Position numbers and translations under genes: made by a program. Under the pieces are notes generated by a model, which was not told where the DNA came from, did not search any database, and saw only the letters and a list, made by a program, of their open reading frames with translations. From Treponema sp. (GTDB lineage Bacteria; Spirochaetota; Spirochaetia; Treponematales; Treponemataceae), in contig JAEDED010000001.1 of assembly GCA_016293495.1 (NCBI GenBank), positions 1 to 64,000 of the forward strand: a DNA stretch of 64,000 nt. The letters run 5' to 3'. This document shows positions 28,401-35,690 of the stretch, piece after piece; the first letter of the stretch is position 1; each line of letters starts with the position of its first letter.

Positions 28401-29869
28401 TGCTTAAAGTAGCTGAAAAGTGAAGGATGTTTGTCTGACATACAAGCCAATGGTGTATCAATACCCATAGCACCTGTAGGTTCAACACCCGTACGAGCCA
28501 TTGGTAAAACCATTTCGTTAAGGTCTTCGTAGTTCCATCCGAATGCACGGTAAAGATGATTTCTTTCATCAAGTGTGCTTGTAGGAATTTTCTTGTTCGG
28601 AATTTTGATGTCAGCAAGATGAGTAAGATTCTGGTCCAGCCATTCACCGTATGGATGCTGGCTTGAATATGTTTCCTTAATTTCTTTATCACTGATAAGA
28701 CGTTTTGCAACTGTATCAACAAGAAGCATACGTCCTGGCTGAAGTCTTGCTTTTACAACAACATCTTTTTCATCAACGTCAAGTACACCAACTTCTGATG
28801 AAAGAATAAGCATGTTATCTTTTGTAATAAAGTAACGGCTTGGACGAAGACCATTGCGGTCCAATGTTGCTCCGACATAATCACCATCACTAAAGAGAAT
28901 AGCTGCAGGGCCATCCCATGGTTCCATCATAGTAGCCCAATAGTGATAGAAATCTTTTTTCTGTTCTGTAAGGGAAGTATCATGTTTCCAAGGTTCAGGA
29001 ATACAAACCATAACGGCAAGTGGAAGTGGCATTCCATTCATTACAAAGTATTCGAGAGTATTATCAAGCATTGCTGAGTCAGAACCAGTAACGTCTACTT
29101 CGCCGTTGCGGGCAAGCATGCGGTCTACGTTACCGCGGATTGTATTGATTTCTCCGTTGTGTGCAATAAAGCGGTTTGGATGTGCACGCTGCCAGCTTGG
29201 GTTTGTGTTTGTACTGAATCGTGAGTGAACAAGTGCGAGAGCTGAAACGTATTCAGCATCCTGAAGGTCTTTGTAGAAAGTTCTTAACTGCTGTACAAGG
29301 AACATTCCCTTGTAAACGATTGTTCTTGAAGAAAGGGAACAAACGTAAGTTCCGTTATTTGTTTTTTCAAATGCAAGGCGAACTGCATAAAGCTTTTTGT
29401 CAAACTCAATTCCCTTTTCTGCATCAGCAGGTCTTTCAACAAAACCCTGCCAGATCGAAGGCATGCAGTCAAAAGCTTTTTTACCGAGAACTTTTTCATC
29501 AACCGGAACTTTTCTCCAGCCCAAAAATTCAAGGTCTGCATCTTTTACGCATTTTTCAAAACGTTTCTTTTCGTCTTCATATTTATCAGCAGGAAAAAAG
29601 AACTGGCCGACACCGTAATCTCTTTCGTCTCCAAGCTTAAGTCCTGCGTCTTTTTCAATTTTCTTAAAAAAGTTGTGACTGATCTGAACAAGAATACCAA
29701 CACCATCACCAGTTTCACCGCTGGCATCTTTACCTGCACGATGTTCAAGCTTTTCTACAATAGAAAGTGCGTTTTCTACAACACCATGACTTTTGATACC
29801 ATCAATGCTTACTACAGCACCAATACCACAGGCATCATGTTCAAAGCTAGATTCATACAAAGTCTTCAT
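25406..29869 (-). CDS. gltB: Glutamate synthase large subunit
   Basis: Moves the glutamine amide to 2-oxoglutarate, yielding two glutamates. 1487 residues in the usual order: class-II amidotransferase (nucleophile Cys in FEHDACGIGAV after a short propeptide), central domain, FMN barrel (GEGGEKPERLGTEYNSAIKQ; GHDGGTGAAPISS), the 3Fe-4S motif CAMMRVCNLDTCPFG and the C-terminal beta-helix (GGAGQSFGAFIPKG). Transcription starts from a good promoter and passes through a leader hairpin with a T-run ending just before the start, so attenuation is likely. With glnA it forms the GS-GOGAT cycle. Confidence 0.97.
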   Translation of the reverse strand: MKTLYESSFEHDACGIGAVVSIDGIKSHGVVENALSIVEKLEHRAGKDASGETGDGVGILVQISHNFFKKIEKDAGLKLGDERDYGVGQFFFPADKYEDEKKRFEKCVKDADLEFLGWRKVPVDEKVLGKKAFDCMPSIWQGFVERPADAEKGIEFDKKLYAVRLAFEKTNNGTYVCSLSSRTIVYKGMFLVQQLRTFYKDLQDAEYVSALALVHSRFSTNTNPSWQRAHPNRFIAHNGEINTIRGNVDRMLARNGEVDVTGSDSAMLDNTLEYFVMNGMPLPLAVMVCIPEPWKHDTSLTEQKKDFYHYWATMMEPWDGPAAILFSDGDYVGATLDRNGLRPSRYFITKDNMLILSSEVGVLDVDEKDVVVKARLQPGRMLLVDTVAKRLISDKEIKETYSSQHPYGEWLDQNLTHLADIKIPNKKIPTSTLDERNHLYRAFGWNYEDLNEMVLPMARTGVEPTGAMGIDTPLACMSDKHPSLFSYFKQLFAQVTNPPIDSLREKIVTDTTVYVGSDGNLLKTEGKNCKVLEINNPILTGVDLLKIATLNQDGLKAKKISLLVDLKSLNGDQWLAESLDNLFKEIDSSYADGYNIMILSDRGVDETHAAIPSLLAVSAVEQYLIRTKKRTQISMILETAEVRDVHQAAMCLGYGARAINPYLAHEAISEVIDQKLLDKDYHTAIDDYNKGVINGIVKIAAKMGISAIQSYQSAQIFEAVGIAKEVIDKYFTNTVSRVGGIGMKEIQEDILFHHDQAWNSNGLTVGTHLESVGSHKFRRGPNAEDHLYNPETIIALQEATRNGDYKRFKEYTSLVDDNNHPHCLRALLDFDFKNGKEISIDEVESVDSIVQRFKTGAMSYGSISEEAHKCMAAAMNHLHGKSNSGEGGEKPERLGTEYNSAIKQVASGRFGVTEEYLLSAKEIQIKMAQGAKPGEGGHLPGKKVYPWIAQTRYATPGVSLISPPPHHDIYSIEDLAQLIYDLKNANRAARISVKLVSEAGVGTIAAGVAKAGAQVILISGHDGGTGAAPISSIHHAGLPWELGLAEAHQTLMQNGLRGRVIIETDGKLMSGRDVAIACLLGAEEFGFATAPLITMGCAMMRVCNLDTCPFGVATQNEKLRARFPGKPEYVENFMKFIAEELREYMAKLGVHSIEEMVGRTDLLKLKDKQGFERAGLIDMSRVLGETQESWKAERDVYDFKLNTTVDEKILLPAFEKVNSKAGNKTKVLDKPFKIESTDRTAGTILGSEVQKKFGNSLSEDAFIVDAEGGAGQSFGAFIPKGLTMRLTGEANDYFGKGLSGGKLVIKKASGFEGKADENILIGNVALFGATSGKAFINGVAGERFCVRNSGATAVVEGCGDHGLEYMTGGIAVILGKTGRNLAAGMSGGVAYVLDENHDLYKRMNHELVKMYDIEDSSELKSLIEQHVEATGSEKGKQILADFENYIHKFKKIIPNDYNRMLTEIASAEAGGMNHDDAVMAAFKKITA

Positions 29870-29886
29870 CTGTTACCTCACATTGC

Positions 29887-29961
29887 AAAAAAAAAGAAGC
29901 CGTAGAAGAATTCTTATGCAAAATGCATAAATATTCGTCTACGACTTCTTTGCCGTTAATT
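29887..29961 (-). promoter_or_regulatory. gltB leader hairpin-terminator (attenuator), same family as the asnB leader
   Basis: The minus-strand leader reads AACGGCA (29950-29956), then GAAGTCGTAGA (29938-29948), an inner stem TTATGC/GCATAA with a 5-base loop, then TCTACGGCTTC (29896-29906) and nine T. This is a complete intrinsic terminator 18 bases before the gltB start, with the ribosome site GAGGT after it. The asnB leader has the same plan with compensating base changes. The control signal is unknown. Confidence 0.8.
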
Positions 29962-29967
29962 AATTCA

Positions 29968-29996
29968 ATTTTAGTGAAATGGTTTTATAGTGTCAA
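29968..29996 (-). promoter_or_regulatory. gltBD-purF promoter
   Basis: Minus strand TTGACA (29991-29996), 17-base spacer, TAAAAT (29968-29973). The start point should fall near 29961, so the leader RNA begins just before AACGGC. Confidence 0.75.
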
Positions 29997-30014
29997 TAAA
30001 GGTATGAAGAAATA

Positions 30015-30881
30015 TTAAAATAGTTCTCTCTGAATATTCCTCTCAGGGAATTTCCGCATAAACGCAAAAACTTCGTCCCAGCCGGTAATAATTTTATTTT
30101 CTACACAAAATTCCTTAAAATACCTGTCCAATTTTTGTGCATTTGGCGAAGTAAGTTCATAGGCATTCCAGCCGTAAGTATCGATGTACTTCTGCTTAAG
30201 CCCCGGAAAATACTGGTCCAGTTTTGCGTAATAATATTCCCGGTCACCTTCGCGCAAAGTTAAGCCCATTCCGTAATTGATAATTCCCTTAACCCCGGCA
30301 GCTTTGCAGTACCCCAGAATACCTTCAAGGTTTTCAAGACTGTCATTGATAAAAGGACAAAGCGGGCAAAACCAGACGACAGTATCAATACCGCGGTCAC
30401 GAAAAATCTTGAGCGCTTCAAACCGTTCGAGCGTAGAACTTACATTCGGTTCTAGAATCTTACAAAGGTTCTCGTCAAAAGTCGTCATCGTCATCTGAAC
30501 AACAACTTTTGCCTTACGATTAATTGATTCGTAAAGATCAAGGTCACGGAGAATCATCGTTGACTTTGTAAGAGGCGCAACTCCAAAACCGTGACGGTCG
30601 ATAATTTCAAGACAGCGCCTGGTCAGTTTAAGTTCCCGCTCGGCATGAAGATAAGGATCACACATCGAACCGGTTCCGATCATGCACTTTTTTCTTTTAC
30701 GCTTTAACGCGTCTTCAAGAAGTTCAGGCGCATTCTGCTTGACCTCGATGTCTTCAAACGGCTCCGGCGTGTGATAGCACTTTGAACGCGAGTCACAGTA
30801 AATGCACCCATGAGTACAACCGCGGTAAAGATTGATTCCATTTTGAGAACTTAAGATTGATTTTGCGTCGATGAATTTCAT
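30015..30881 (-). CDS. Radical SAM protein (SplB-like)
   Basis: 288 residues. The 4Fe-4S/SAM motif is CTHGCIYC (residues about 23-30), preceded by INLYRG and followed by DSRS, a pattern seen in the SPL/Rv2578c-like radical SAM group. It has the GTGSMCDPY and QMTMTTFDENLCKILEPN segments of that group. Spore photoproduct lyase itself is not expected in a non-sporulating spirochaete, so the substrate is unknown; a DNA or metabolite repair role is only a guess. It has a weak upstream region with no clear Shine-Dalgarno and appears monocistronic. Confidence 0.85.
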   Translation of the reverse strand: MKFIDAKSILSSQNGINLYRGCTHGCIYCDSRSKCYHTPEPFEDIEVKQNAPELLEDALKRKRKKCMIGTGSMCDPYLHAERELKLTRRCLEIIDRHGFGVAPLTKSTMILRDLDLYESINRKAKVVVQMTMTTFDENLCKILEPNVSSTLERFEALKIFRDRGIDTVVWFCPLCPFINDSLENLEGILGYCKAAGVKGIINYGMGLTLREGDREYYYAKLDQYFPGLKQKYIDTYGWNAYELTSPNAQKLDRYFKEFCVENKIITGWDEVFAFMRKFPERNIQRELF

Positions 30882-30984
30882 TTTCTTCTATATTTGTTAT
30901 ATGAGATTTATTTATCTTAAGTACATTATTGCATTGTTAATATGACAACTGTTTGTCATGTTTGTAGGAAATATCAGTTATATT

Positions 30985-31365
30985 TTATTCTGAGAAAAGA
31001 TTTAATCTGTTATCACTCATTTTAATCAATTTAAAATGTTTATCTCTTGTCAGAAGTACACAATTATTCTTTATTGCAATATAACTAATTACCGCATCCT
31101 GAAAGGGAACTGTAATTCCCTTTTCATTCAATTTTGAAATAAACAAACCAATTTCTTTCCATTCATTTTCATTTACTGAAATCGAATCTACAGAGTTTAC
31201 AAACAAATCTACTGCGTTCTTTTCTTTAGAATTTCTCACCCCTCTATAAAGTTCTGCAATTACTATTCCACAGATAAGAGAATCTTCTCTTTGGAATATT
31301 TCCCAATTTCTATCATTCTCATTATTCAACATATCTATGACAACATTTGTATCAAGAAGAATCAT
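30985..31365 (-). CDS. PIN-domain toxin (VapC-like ribonuclease)
   Basis: 126 residues. Conserved acidic residues sit in MILLDTNVVIDML (Asp5), ICGIVIAELYRG (Glu), TVPFQDAVISYIA (Asp) and LLTRDKHFK (Asp), making a Mg-dependent ribonuclease that cleaves tRNA or rRNA in known VapCs. The start overlaps the last four bases of the upstream gene (ATGA), the coupling usual in toxin-antitoxin pairs. It appears intact. Confidence 0.88.
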   Translation of the reverse strand: MILLDTNVVIDMLNNENDRNWEIFQREDSLICGIVIAELYRGVRNSKEKNAVDLFVNSVDSISVNENEWKEIGLFISKLNEKGITVPFQDAVISYIAIKNNCVLLTRDKHFKLIKMSDNRLNLFSE

Positions 31366-31862
31366 ACCAGACTTTCCTCTCTTAATTCATCCAAATATTT
31401 GTCATCCATATTGATTTTTCCAATCTGCTTGAAGAACTCTTCTTTATCAAAAGATTTTGATTTAGAACTCTCAATATGATTTTTTTCGAGCAGCCGAAGT
31501 TCCATGGAATTTATAATCTTCTTCAAATATTGCAAGTTTGAATAAAATTCATCGTTAATTTCAACATCTATGCTTGATTTGTATTCAGGAACTGAGGAAG
31601 AAACGATTACATTCTTTGTGGTATTTTCATAGATTCCTACATGAGAAGAATTCTCAAGAGAATCTTTTTCAAGTACATTATCAATCAGCGTGGAATATGA
31701 TACGCCATACATTCTGCTTAATTTTCTTATTATCTCCACAGAAGGTTCAACCTCACCAGTTTCGTACTTCATATAAGCCTGGCGTGAAATTCCAAGAAGA
31801 TTTGCTATCATTCCCTGAGAATATCTGTTTTTTGTCCTTAATTGCTTTAATACTTCCTTCAT
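31362..31862 (-). CDS. XRE-type antitoxin of the PIN toxin
   Basis: 166 residues. The N-terminal XRE HTH (LKQLRTKNRYSQGMIANLLG, then SRQAYMKYETGEVEPSVEII) binds DNA, presumably its own promoter. A flexible middle (residues 70-110) leads to a C-terminal helical region rich in Lys/Glu (FDKEEFFKQIGKINMDDKYL) likely to wrap the toxin. An XRE antitoxin with a PIN toxin is less common than AbrB- or RHH-type VapB. It overlaps the toxin gene by 4 bp. Start preceded by AGGAAG. Confidence 0.8.
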   Translation of the reverse strand: MKEVLKQLRTKNRYSQGMIANLLGISRQAYMKYETGEVEPSVEIIRKLSRMYGVSYSTLIDNVLEKDSLENSSHVGIYENTTKNVIVSSSVPEYKSSIDVEINDEFYSNLQYLKKIINSMELRLLEKNHIESSKSKSFDKEEFFKQIGKINMDDKYLDELREESLV

Positions 31863-31927
31863 GACTTTTAGAATATACTATACATATTTATATGTCAAGA
31901 AAAAATAACTAATTTTGTTAATTTATA

Positions 31928-32020
31928 TTACCTTTTAAATAAATCCGAATGAGTCCCAGTTCGTGTAAGTTCAAGGACCAATATGTCATTTTGAATCTGA
32001 TAACAGAGCATCTTCAGCCA
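31928..32020 (-). pseudogene. C-terminal remnant of a YafQ/RelE-type toxin
   Basis: The minus strand in a different frame from the antitoxin gene reads WLKMLCYQIQNDILVLELTR then TGTHSDLFKR and stop. LxLxLTRTGTHSDLF is the hallmark C-terminus of YafQ toxins. The fragment overlaps the last codons of the antitoxin gene, so one deletion removed the toxin's N-terminal two thirds and replaced the antitoxin's C-terminus. Confidence 0.75.
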
Positions 32021-32234
32021 CCAGCAAATCATCGCCTTCTTTCATCGCGCGGATTGTGCGTCTGTTTGGTTTCTCGCTTTTGTTTACAGAAATTTCAAAC
32101 GGAATTCTTCCTTCCCTGATAACTGTTTTAATAAACATATTCAATAACGAAGAAGAACTGATTCCAACCTGATCACAAAACTCGCCAAACTCTTTTTTAT
32201 CTGAATCATTAACTGAAATAGTCAAATTTGCCAT
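31986..32234 (-). CDS. RelB/DinJ-family antitoxin, C-terminus altered by deletion
   Basis: 82 residues. The ribbon-helix-helix N-terminus (LTISVNDSDKKEFGEFCDQV; SSSLLNMFIKTVIREGRIPF) is typical of DinJ. From about residue 68 the sequence (AEDALLSDSK) is toxin DNA read in another frame, so the toxin-binding tail is lost. It could still bind DNA. Start follows AGGTGT. It lies divergent from birA. Confidence 0.75.
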   Translation of the reverse strand: MANLTISVNDSDKKEFGEFCDQVGISSSSLLNMFIKTVIREGRIPFEISVNKSEKPNRRTIRAMKEGDDLLVAEDALLSDSK

Positions 32235-32391
32235 ATTTACACCTTTTTTACACTTATATTACACACACTTTATGTGTTTTACAAGTGAATTTCCAATAAA
32301 TTTCATTCCTCTAAACAAAAATTCCACCAAAGAAAGACTCACCCGGCTATCGCCATCCAATGCACAAATATGCAAAACAAAAAAAATGTCA

Positions 32392-32397
32392 TATAAT
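32392..32397 (+). promoter_or_regulatory. -10 element of birA
   Basis: TATAAT 18 bases before the birA ATG; no good -35 is seen. Confidence 0.4.
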
Positions 32398-32415
32398 ACC
32401 CACAAGAGAATCGCA

Positions 32416-33486
32416 ATGACAACAAAAGAAAAAATCCTTCAGACACTTTCATCTTCACCAGACACCTCAATCTCAGGAGAACACCTTGCCAAACAATGCG
32501 ACGTAAGCCGCGCCGCAATCTGGAAAGCCATCACCTCACTTCGCACAGAAGGTTATTCAATAGAAGGAACTACAAACGGCGGCTACATTTTCTCAAGCAG
32601 CTCAGACGTTTTCTCGCTGGAAAATTTTCAAAAGGAATTTTCGATCAACTTTCCTCAGTTCAAAAATTCCTACATCGAATGCCACAAAGAAATCGACTCA
32701 ACAAACACACACGCAAAGCGCCTCTTAACCGAAGCAGGCAATCTCCGCGACGGCTCCGGAAATCTTACCGAGGCCGGGAAAAAGTTCCACAATGCAGTAA
32801 TTATTGCAGAAGGCCAGAGTGCAGGCCGGGGTCGCTTGGGAAGAACATTCTATTCTCCATCAAAAACCGGCATTTACATTTCAATGATTTACGCACCGGA
32901 AAACGGAATTACAGAGCCAGCAAAGCTTACAGCTTTCTCAGCCGTTGCTGTCTGCCGGGCGATCAAAAAACTCTACGACATCCAGCCATCGATCAAATGG
33001 ATCAACGACATTTTTATCGGTGGAAAAAAAGTTTCAGGCATTCTTACAGAAGGCATCATGAACTTTGAAACTGCCAGAATCGAATCTGCTGTCATCGGAA
33101 TCGGAATCAACATCAGCGACAATCCTGATGCACTGCCGGATGATGTAAAGAAAGTTGCAGGTTCCATAACAGGCGATTATGCTTCTAATAAAGGTAAAGG
33201 ATCTTCAAACACAGTCACACGGGCAGCCTTTGCTTCCCATGTTGCAGGAGAAGTTCTTAAGATTCTTTCAGAAGATTCTGCAAAGGTAATTGAAGAATAT
33301 AAGAGTCTTTCATTTCTGATTGGAAGAACAGTAAAAGTCCATCCGATCATCGACAACCCTGACGGTGTTTATGAAGCTAAAGCTGTAGATGTCGATCAGA
33401 GTGCAGGTCTTATAGTTGAACTTGCTGACGGAAGCCGTAAAACTTTAAGTTCCGGTGAAGTAAGCATTCATTCAAGCGAAGTATAG
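32416..33486 (+). CDS. birA: Bifunctional biotin--protein ligase / biotin repressor
   Basis: 356 residues. The N-terminal winged helix (EKILQTLSSSPDTSISGEHL ... SRAAIWKAITSLRTEGY) makes it the repressor type; the ligase core has the biotinyl-AMP loop GQSAGRGRLGRTFYSP, the KWINDIFIGGKKVSGIL segment and an SH3-like C-terminus. An insertion around LLTEAGNLRDGSGNLTEAG enlarges the core. The ATG at 32416 is chosen because homology starts at MTTKEKILQ and a TATAAT lies just upstream; the longer frame has no support. A near-canonical BirA operator lies between bioY and bioB 6 kb away. Confidence 0.92.
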   Translation: MTTKEKILQTLSSSPDTSISGEHLAKQCDVSRAAIWKAITSLRTEGYSIEGTTNGGYIFSSSSDVFSLENFQKEFSINFPQFKNSYIECHKEIDSTNTHAKRLLTEAGNLRDGSGNLTEAGKKFHNAVIIAEGQSAGRGRLGRTFYSPSKTGIYISMIYAPENGITEPAKLTAFSAVAVCRAIKKLYDIQPSIKWINDIFIGGKKVSGILTEGIMNFETARIESAVIGIGINISDNPDALPDDVKKVAGSITGDYASNKGKGSSNTVTRAAFASHVAGEVLKILSEDSAKVIEEYKSLSFLIGRTVKVHPIIDNPDGVYEAKAVDVDQSAGLIVELADGSRKTLSSGEVSIHSSEV

Positions 33487-33495
33487 AATAGAAAA

Positions 33496-33523
33496 GAATT
33501 AAGTGTTCTAATTGCGGTATTCA
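33496..33523 (+). repeat. Left direct repeat of the foreign island
   Basis: 28-bp sequence matching 37164-37191 at 25 of 28 positions, sharing the block GCGGTATTCA. Read on the minus strand, it would encode a C-terminal EYRN-stop, like the true 3' end of the gene at 37167 (EYRTYNN-stop). That is the pattern left by site-specific integration into a gene's 3' end. Confidence 0.65.
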
Positions 33524-33663
33524 GGATTTCTTATGGATAACAAAATTGCAATCTGACAATCTAACACACTTAATAAAATCGTTGGAGTTTTCATATTACA
33601 CATTGCCATTTGCAGCTGCTTTTATTCCATTAATAACATCAATAAACATTAATTCTATTTCAA

Positions 33664-33996
33664 CTTGAAGATGAGATTGCAGGTAAAAGTGAAGAACTTA
33701 TTTTGAAATATAATCCTAAATGGACAGGCTGTGGTGACACAGTTCATCCGGTATGGGTTCCTGAGGAGTATTTGGATTATTTTAAGATAGAAAAACAGGA
33801 AGAATTCAGGGTGGATATTCCGTTCACAAGAGATAGCTGGAATGGGAGAATGCGTGCATGCAGAGGAACGAGTGCCTCTATGACTTCGGAAACATTTGCT
33901 GATTGGGAGAATGAACATATAAAGATGCTAGAAGAATATCCAGAAAGGTTTCTGATAAAGCATTATATTTCAATAGCCTGGCTAAAAAAGCGATAG
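33664..33996 (+). pseudogene. C-terminal fragment of a class I SAM-dependent methyltransferase
   Basis: The open frame (LEDEIAGKSEELILKYNPKW, then TGCGDTVHPVWVPEEYLDYF, SWNGRMRACRGT and KHYISIAWLKKR-stop) resembles the C-terminal ~110 residues of Firmicute methyltransferases of the YhdJ/Ubie-like type. The SAM-binding N-terminus and start codon are absent; an in-frame stop lies just upstream. First element of the foreign island. The family call is from memory of similar proteins. Confidence 0.6.
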
Positions 33997-34008
33997 GGCT
34001 TGATATAG

Positions 34009-34034
34009 AAATTCAGATTTTGCTGTTTTAGGAG
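34009..34034 (+). repeat. Island intergenic motif, copy 1
   Basis: AAATTCAGATTTTGCTGTTT followed by TAGGAG; CAG/CTG can pair. It sits between the methyltransferase stop and the next fragment. Confidence 0.55.
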
Positions 34035-34040
34035 ATAGAT

Positions 34041-34112
34041 GTATATGGACAGGAATATTTAGATTATTGTAAAAAAGTAAATCGTTGTATTCCTTGGTTC
34101 CCAAAGAAATGA
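34041..34112 (+). pseudogene. C-terminal fragment of an isoprenylcysteine methyltransferase-like protein
   Basis: Only 23 residues remain (VYGQEYLDYCKKVNRCIPWF-PKK-stop), joined directly to a ribosome-site motif. The ending EYLxYCKxVxRxIPWFP is typical of bacterial ICMT-like membrane methyltransferases. No start codon. Confidence 0.6.
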
Positions 34113-34116
34113 TGAA

Positions 34117-34159
34117 AAATCCTATTTTCAGAACGATAATAAATTTTAATTTTTAGAAC
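34117..34159 (+). repeat. Island intergenic motif, copies 2 and 3
   Basis: Two degenerate copies: AAATCCTATTTTCAGAAC (34117-34134) and AAATTTTAATTTTTAGAAC (34141-34159), before the M24 gene. Confidence 0.5.
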
Positions 34160-34190
34160 CATACAAATTAGTTTTCTAGAGGTGAAAAGA

Positions 34191-34877
34191 GTGGAATATT
34201 TTGAAGTACAGAAAATAGCAAAGCAAACAATTGAGTATGCAAGAAATACGATTCATTCAGGTATGACTTTGCTTGAAGTTCGAGAAATTTGTGAAAAGAA
34301 ATTATTGGAATTAGGGGCGGATTCATTTTGGTATTGGGATATAGGTGCTTTTGTTTTTTCTGGGGATGAGACAACGGTATCTGTGTCAGGAACTCAATAT
34401 AAGACAAGTGATAAGATTATTAATGATAATGATATTATTACGATTGATTTAAGTCCTCAAAGCGGAGACATTTGGGGGGATTATGCAAGAACACTTATTT
34501 TAGAAAATGGAGTTGTCGTTGATTGTGCAACCTGTTCTAATGAAGAATGGAAAAATGGAATAGATATGGAAAAAAAACTTCATAATGAGATGATGAGTTT
34601 TGTAACACCTGATACAACATTTGAAGAACTATTTTATTATATGAATAAATATATCGAACAAAATGGATATATAAATCTCGATTTTTTGGGGAATTTAGGA
34701 CATTCCATTGTAAAGAGAAAAGATGATAGAATTTATATAGAAAAAGGAAATACAACTCGCTTGTCAGATGTAGCTTTTTTTACATTTGAGCCACATATTA
34801 GTATTGCTGGTTCAAAGTATGGATATAAAAGAGAGAATATATACTATTTTGATAATAATAAATTACTAGAATTGTGA
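34191..34877 (+). CDS. M24-family (creatinase/aminopeptidase P fold) protein
   Basis: 228 residues from the GTG at 34191, chosen because GAGGTG lies 6 bases upstream (an alternative GTG at 34182 overlaps that site). Metal-ligand positions of the pita-bread fold appear as TIDLSPQSGDIWGDYARTL (Asp, Asp) and NLGHSIVKRK (His), then FTFEPHI (Glu). Spacing fits a short M24 peptidase or prolidase-like enzyme. Codon use (AGA, ATA) differs from neighbouring Treponema genes, pointing to transfer from a low-GC Firmicute. Its substrate is unknown. Confidence 0.8.
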   Translation: MEYFEVQKIAKQTIEYARNTIHSGMTLLEVREICEKKLLELGADSFWYWDIGAFVFSGDETTVSVSGTQYKTSDKIINDNDIITIDLSPQSGDIWGDYARTLILENGVVVDCATCSNEEWKNGIDMEKKLHNEMMSFVTPDTTFEELFYYMNKYIEQNGYINLDFLGNLGHSIVKRKDDRIYIEKGNTTRLSDVAFFTFEPHISIAGSKYGYKRENIYYFDNNKLLEL

Positions 34878-34882
34878 TTTGT

Positions 34883-34909
34883 AAATTCCAGTTTTCGTAA
34901 CTAAAGGAG
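34883..34909 (+). repeat. Island intergenic motif, copy 4
   Basis: AAATTCCAGTTTTCGTAAC followed by TAAAGGAG, 6 bases after the M24 stop. Confidence 0.55.
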
Positions 34910-34918
34910 AATGATGGA

Positions 34919-35659
34919 TTGAAGTATATAGAGTACGGAAAAGAGAATAGCGAAGTAATTATGATGCTTCATGGCGGAGGTCTATCATGGTGGAACTATA
35001 GAAAAGAGGCAGAATTATTGTGCGACGAGTATCACATTATTTTGCCTGTTATAGATGGACATGCAGGTAGTGGTAGCGAGTTCGAAAGTATAGAGACAGT
35101 TGCCAATAAATTGATTGAGTATATTGAAAATAATTTTGATGGTAAAATTAAGGTACTTTGCGGATTATCGTTAGGAGCACAAATTGCAGTAGAAATACTA
35201 TCGCAGGCAAATAGTATTTGTGACTACGCGTTGATTGAAAGTGTATCGCTTGTTCCATCTAAAATTGCAGAGATATTAATTGGACCAGCCTTTTCAATGA
35301 GTTATGGACTTATTAAGAAAAAATGGTTTTCACAATTGCAGTTCAAATCACTGCATATTGATAAATCCTTTTATGAAGAGTATTACAGGGACACCTGTTT
35401 AATTACCAGGAAAGATATGATTGCTTTTTTGAAGGCAAATACTAGATATTCACTTTGCAACTCAATTAAGAATTCAAAAGCAATAATTAAGGTTATCGTT
35501 GGTGGAAAAGAGCAATCGAATATGATTAAATCGGCAAAACAGATAAGTGAGGTTATTCCCAATGCGATATTAGCTGTGAAAAGTGATTTATATCATGGAG
35601 AATTTTCGCTTAATAAACCTGATGAATATGTAAAAGAACTTAAAGAATTAATAACATGA
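34919..35659 (+). CDS. Alpha/beta hydrolase
   Basis: 246 residues. The oxyanion segment is MMLHGGGLSWWNY, the nucleophile elbow is LCGLSLGAQIAVEIL (Ser in G-L-S-L-G), and a C-terminal His lies in SDLYHGEFSLNKP. It belongs to the broad lipase/esterase-like superfamily; the substrate is unknown. Start is TTG (34919) after AAAGGAG; the ATG codons just upstream run into a stop at once. In the island, between two motif copies, with no promoter of its own visible. Confidence 0.82.
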   Translation: MKYIEYGKENSEVIMMLHGGGLSWWNYRKEAELLCDEYHIILPVIDGHAGSGSEFESIETVANKLIEYIENNFDGKIKVLCGLSLGAQIAVEILSQANSICDYALIESVSLVPSKIAEILIGPAFSMSYGLIKKKWFSQLQFKSLHIDKSFYEEYYRDTCLITRKDMIAFLKANTRYSLCNSIKNSKAIIKVIVGGKEQSNMIKSAKQISEVIPNAILAVKSDLYHGEFSLNKPDEYVKELKELIT

Positions 35660-35685
35660 AAATTCTGATTTACAGAACTAAGGAG
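35660..35685 (+). repeat. Island intergenic motif, copy 5 (best hairpin)
   Basis: AAATTCTGATTTACAGAAC then TAAGGAG; TTCTG and CAGAA form a perfect 5-bp stem around ATTTA. Confidence 0.65.
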
Positions 35686-35690
35686 ATTTT

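Noticed and set aside
29887..29961. Classical ANTAR target or T-box for the gltB/asnB leaders
   Set aside because: Only one long hairpin is present with a 5-base loop, not two hexaloops; and there is no T-box sequence or specifier stem.
30882..30984. Promoter or small RNA between the radical SAM and toxin genes
   Set aside because: Contains a small dyad (ATGACAA...TTGTCAT, 30942-30959) but nothing else; too little to call.
33524..33663. Minus-strand short tail FIDVINGIKAAANGNV upstream of the island's first fragment
   Set aside because: No identifiable family; 140 bp otherwise featureless, so left as unassigned island edge.
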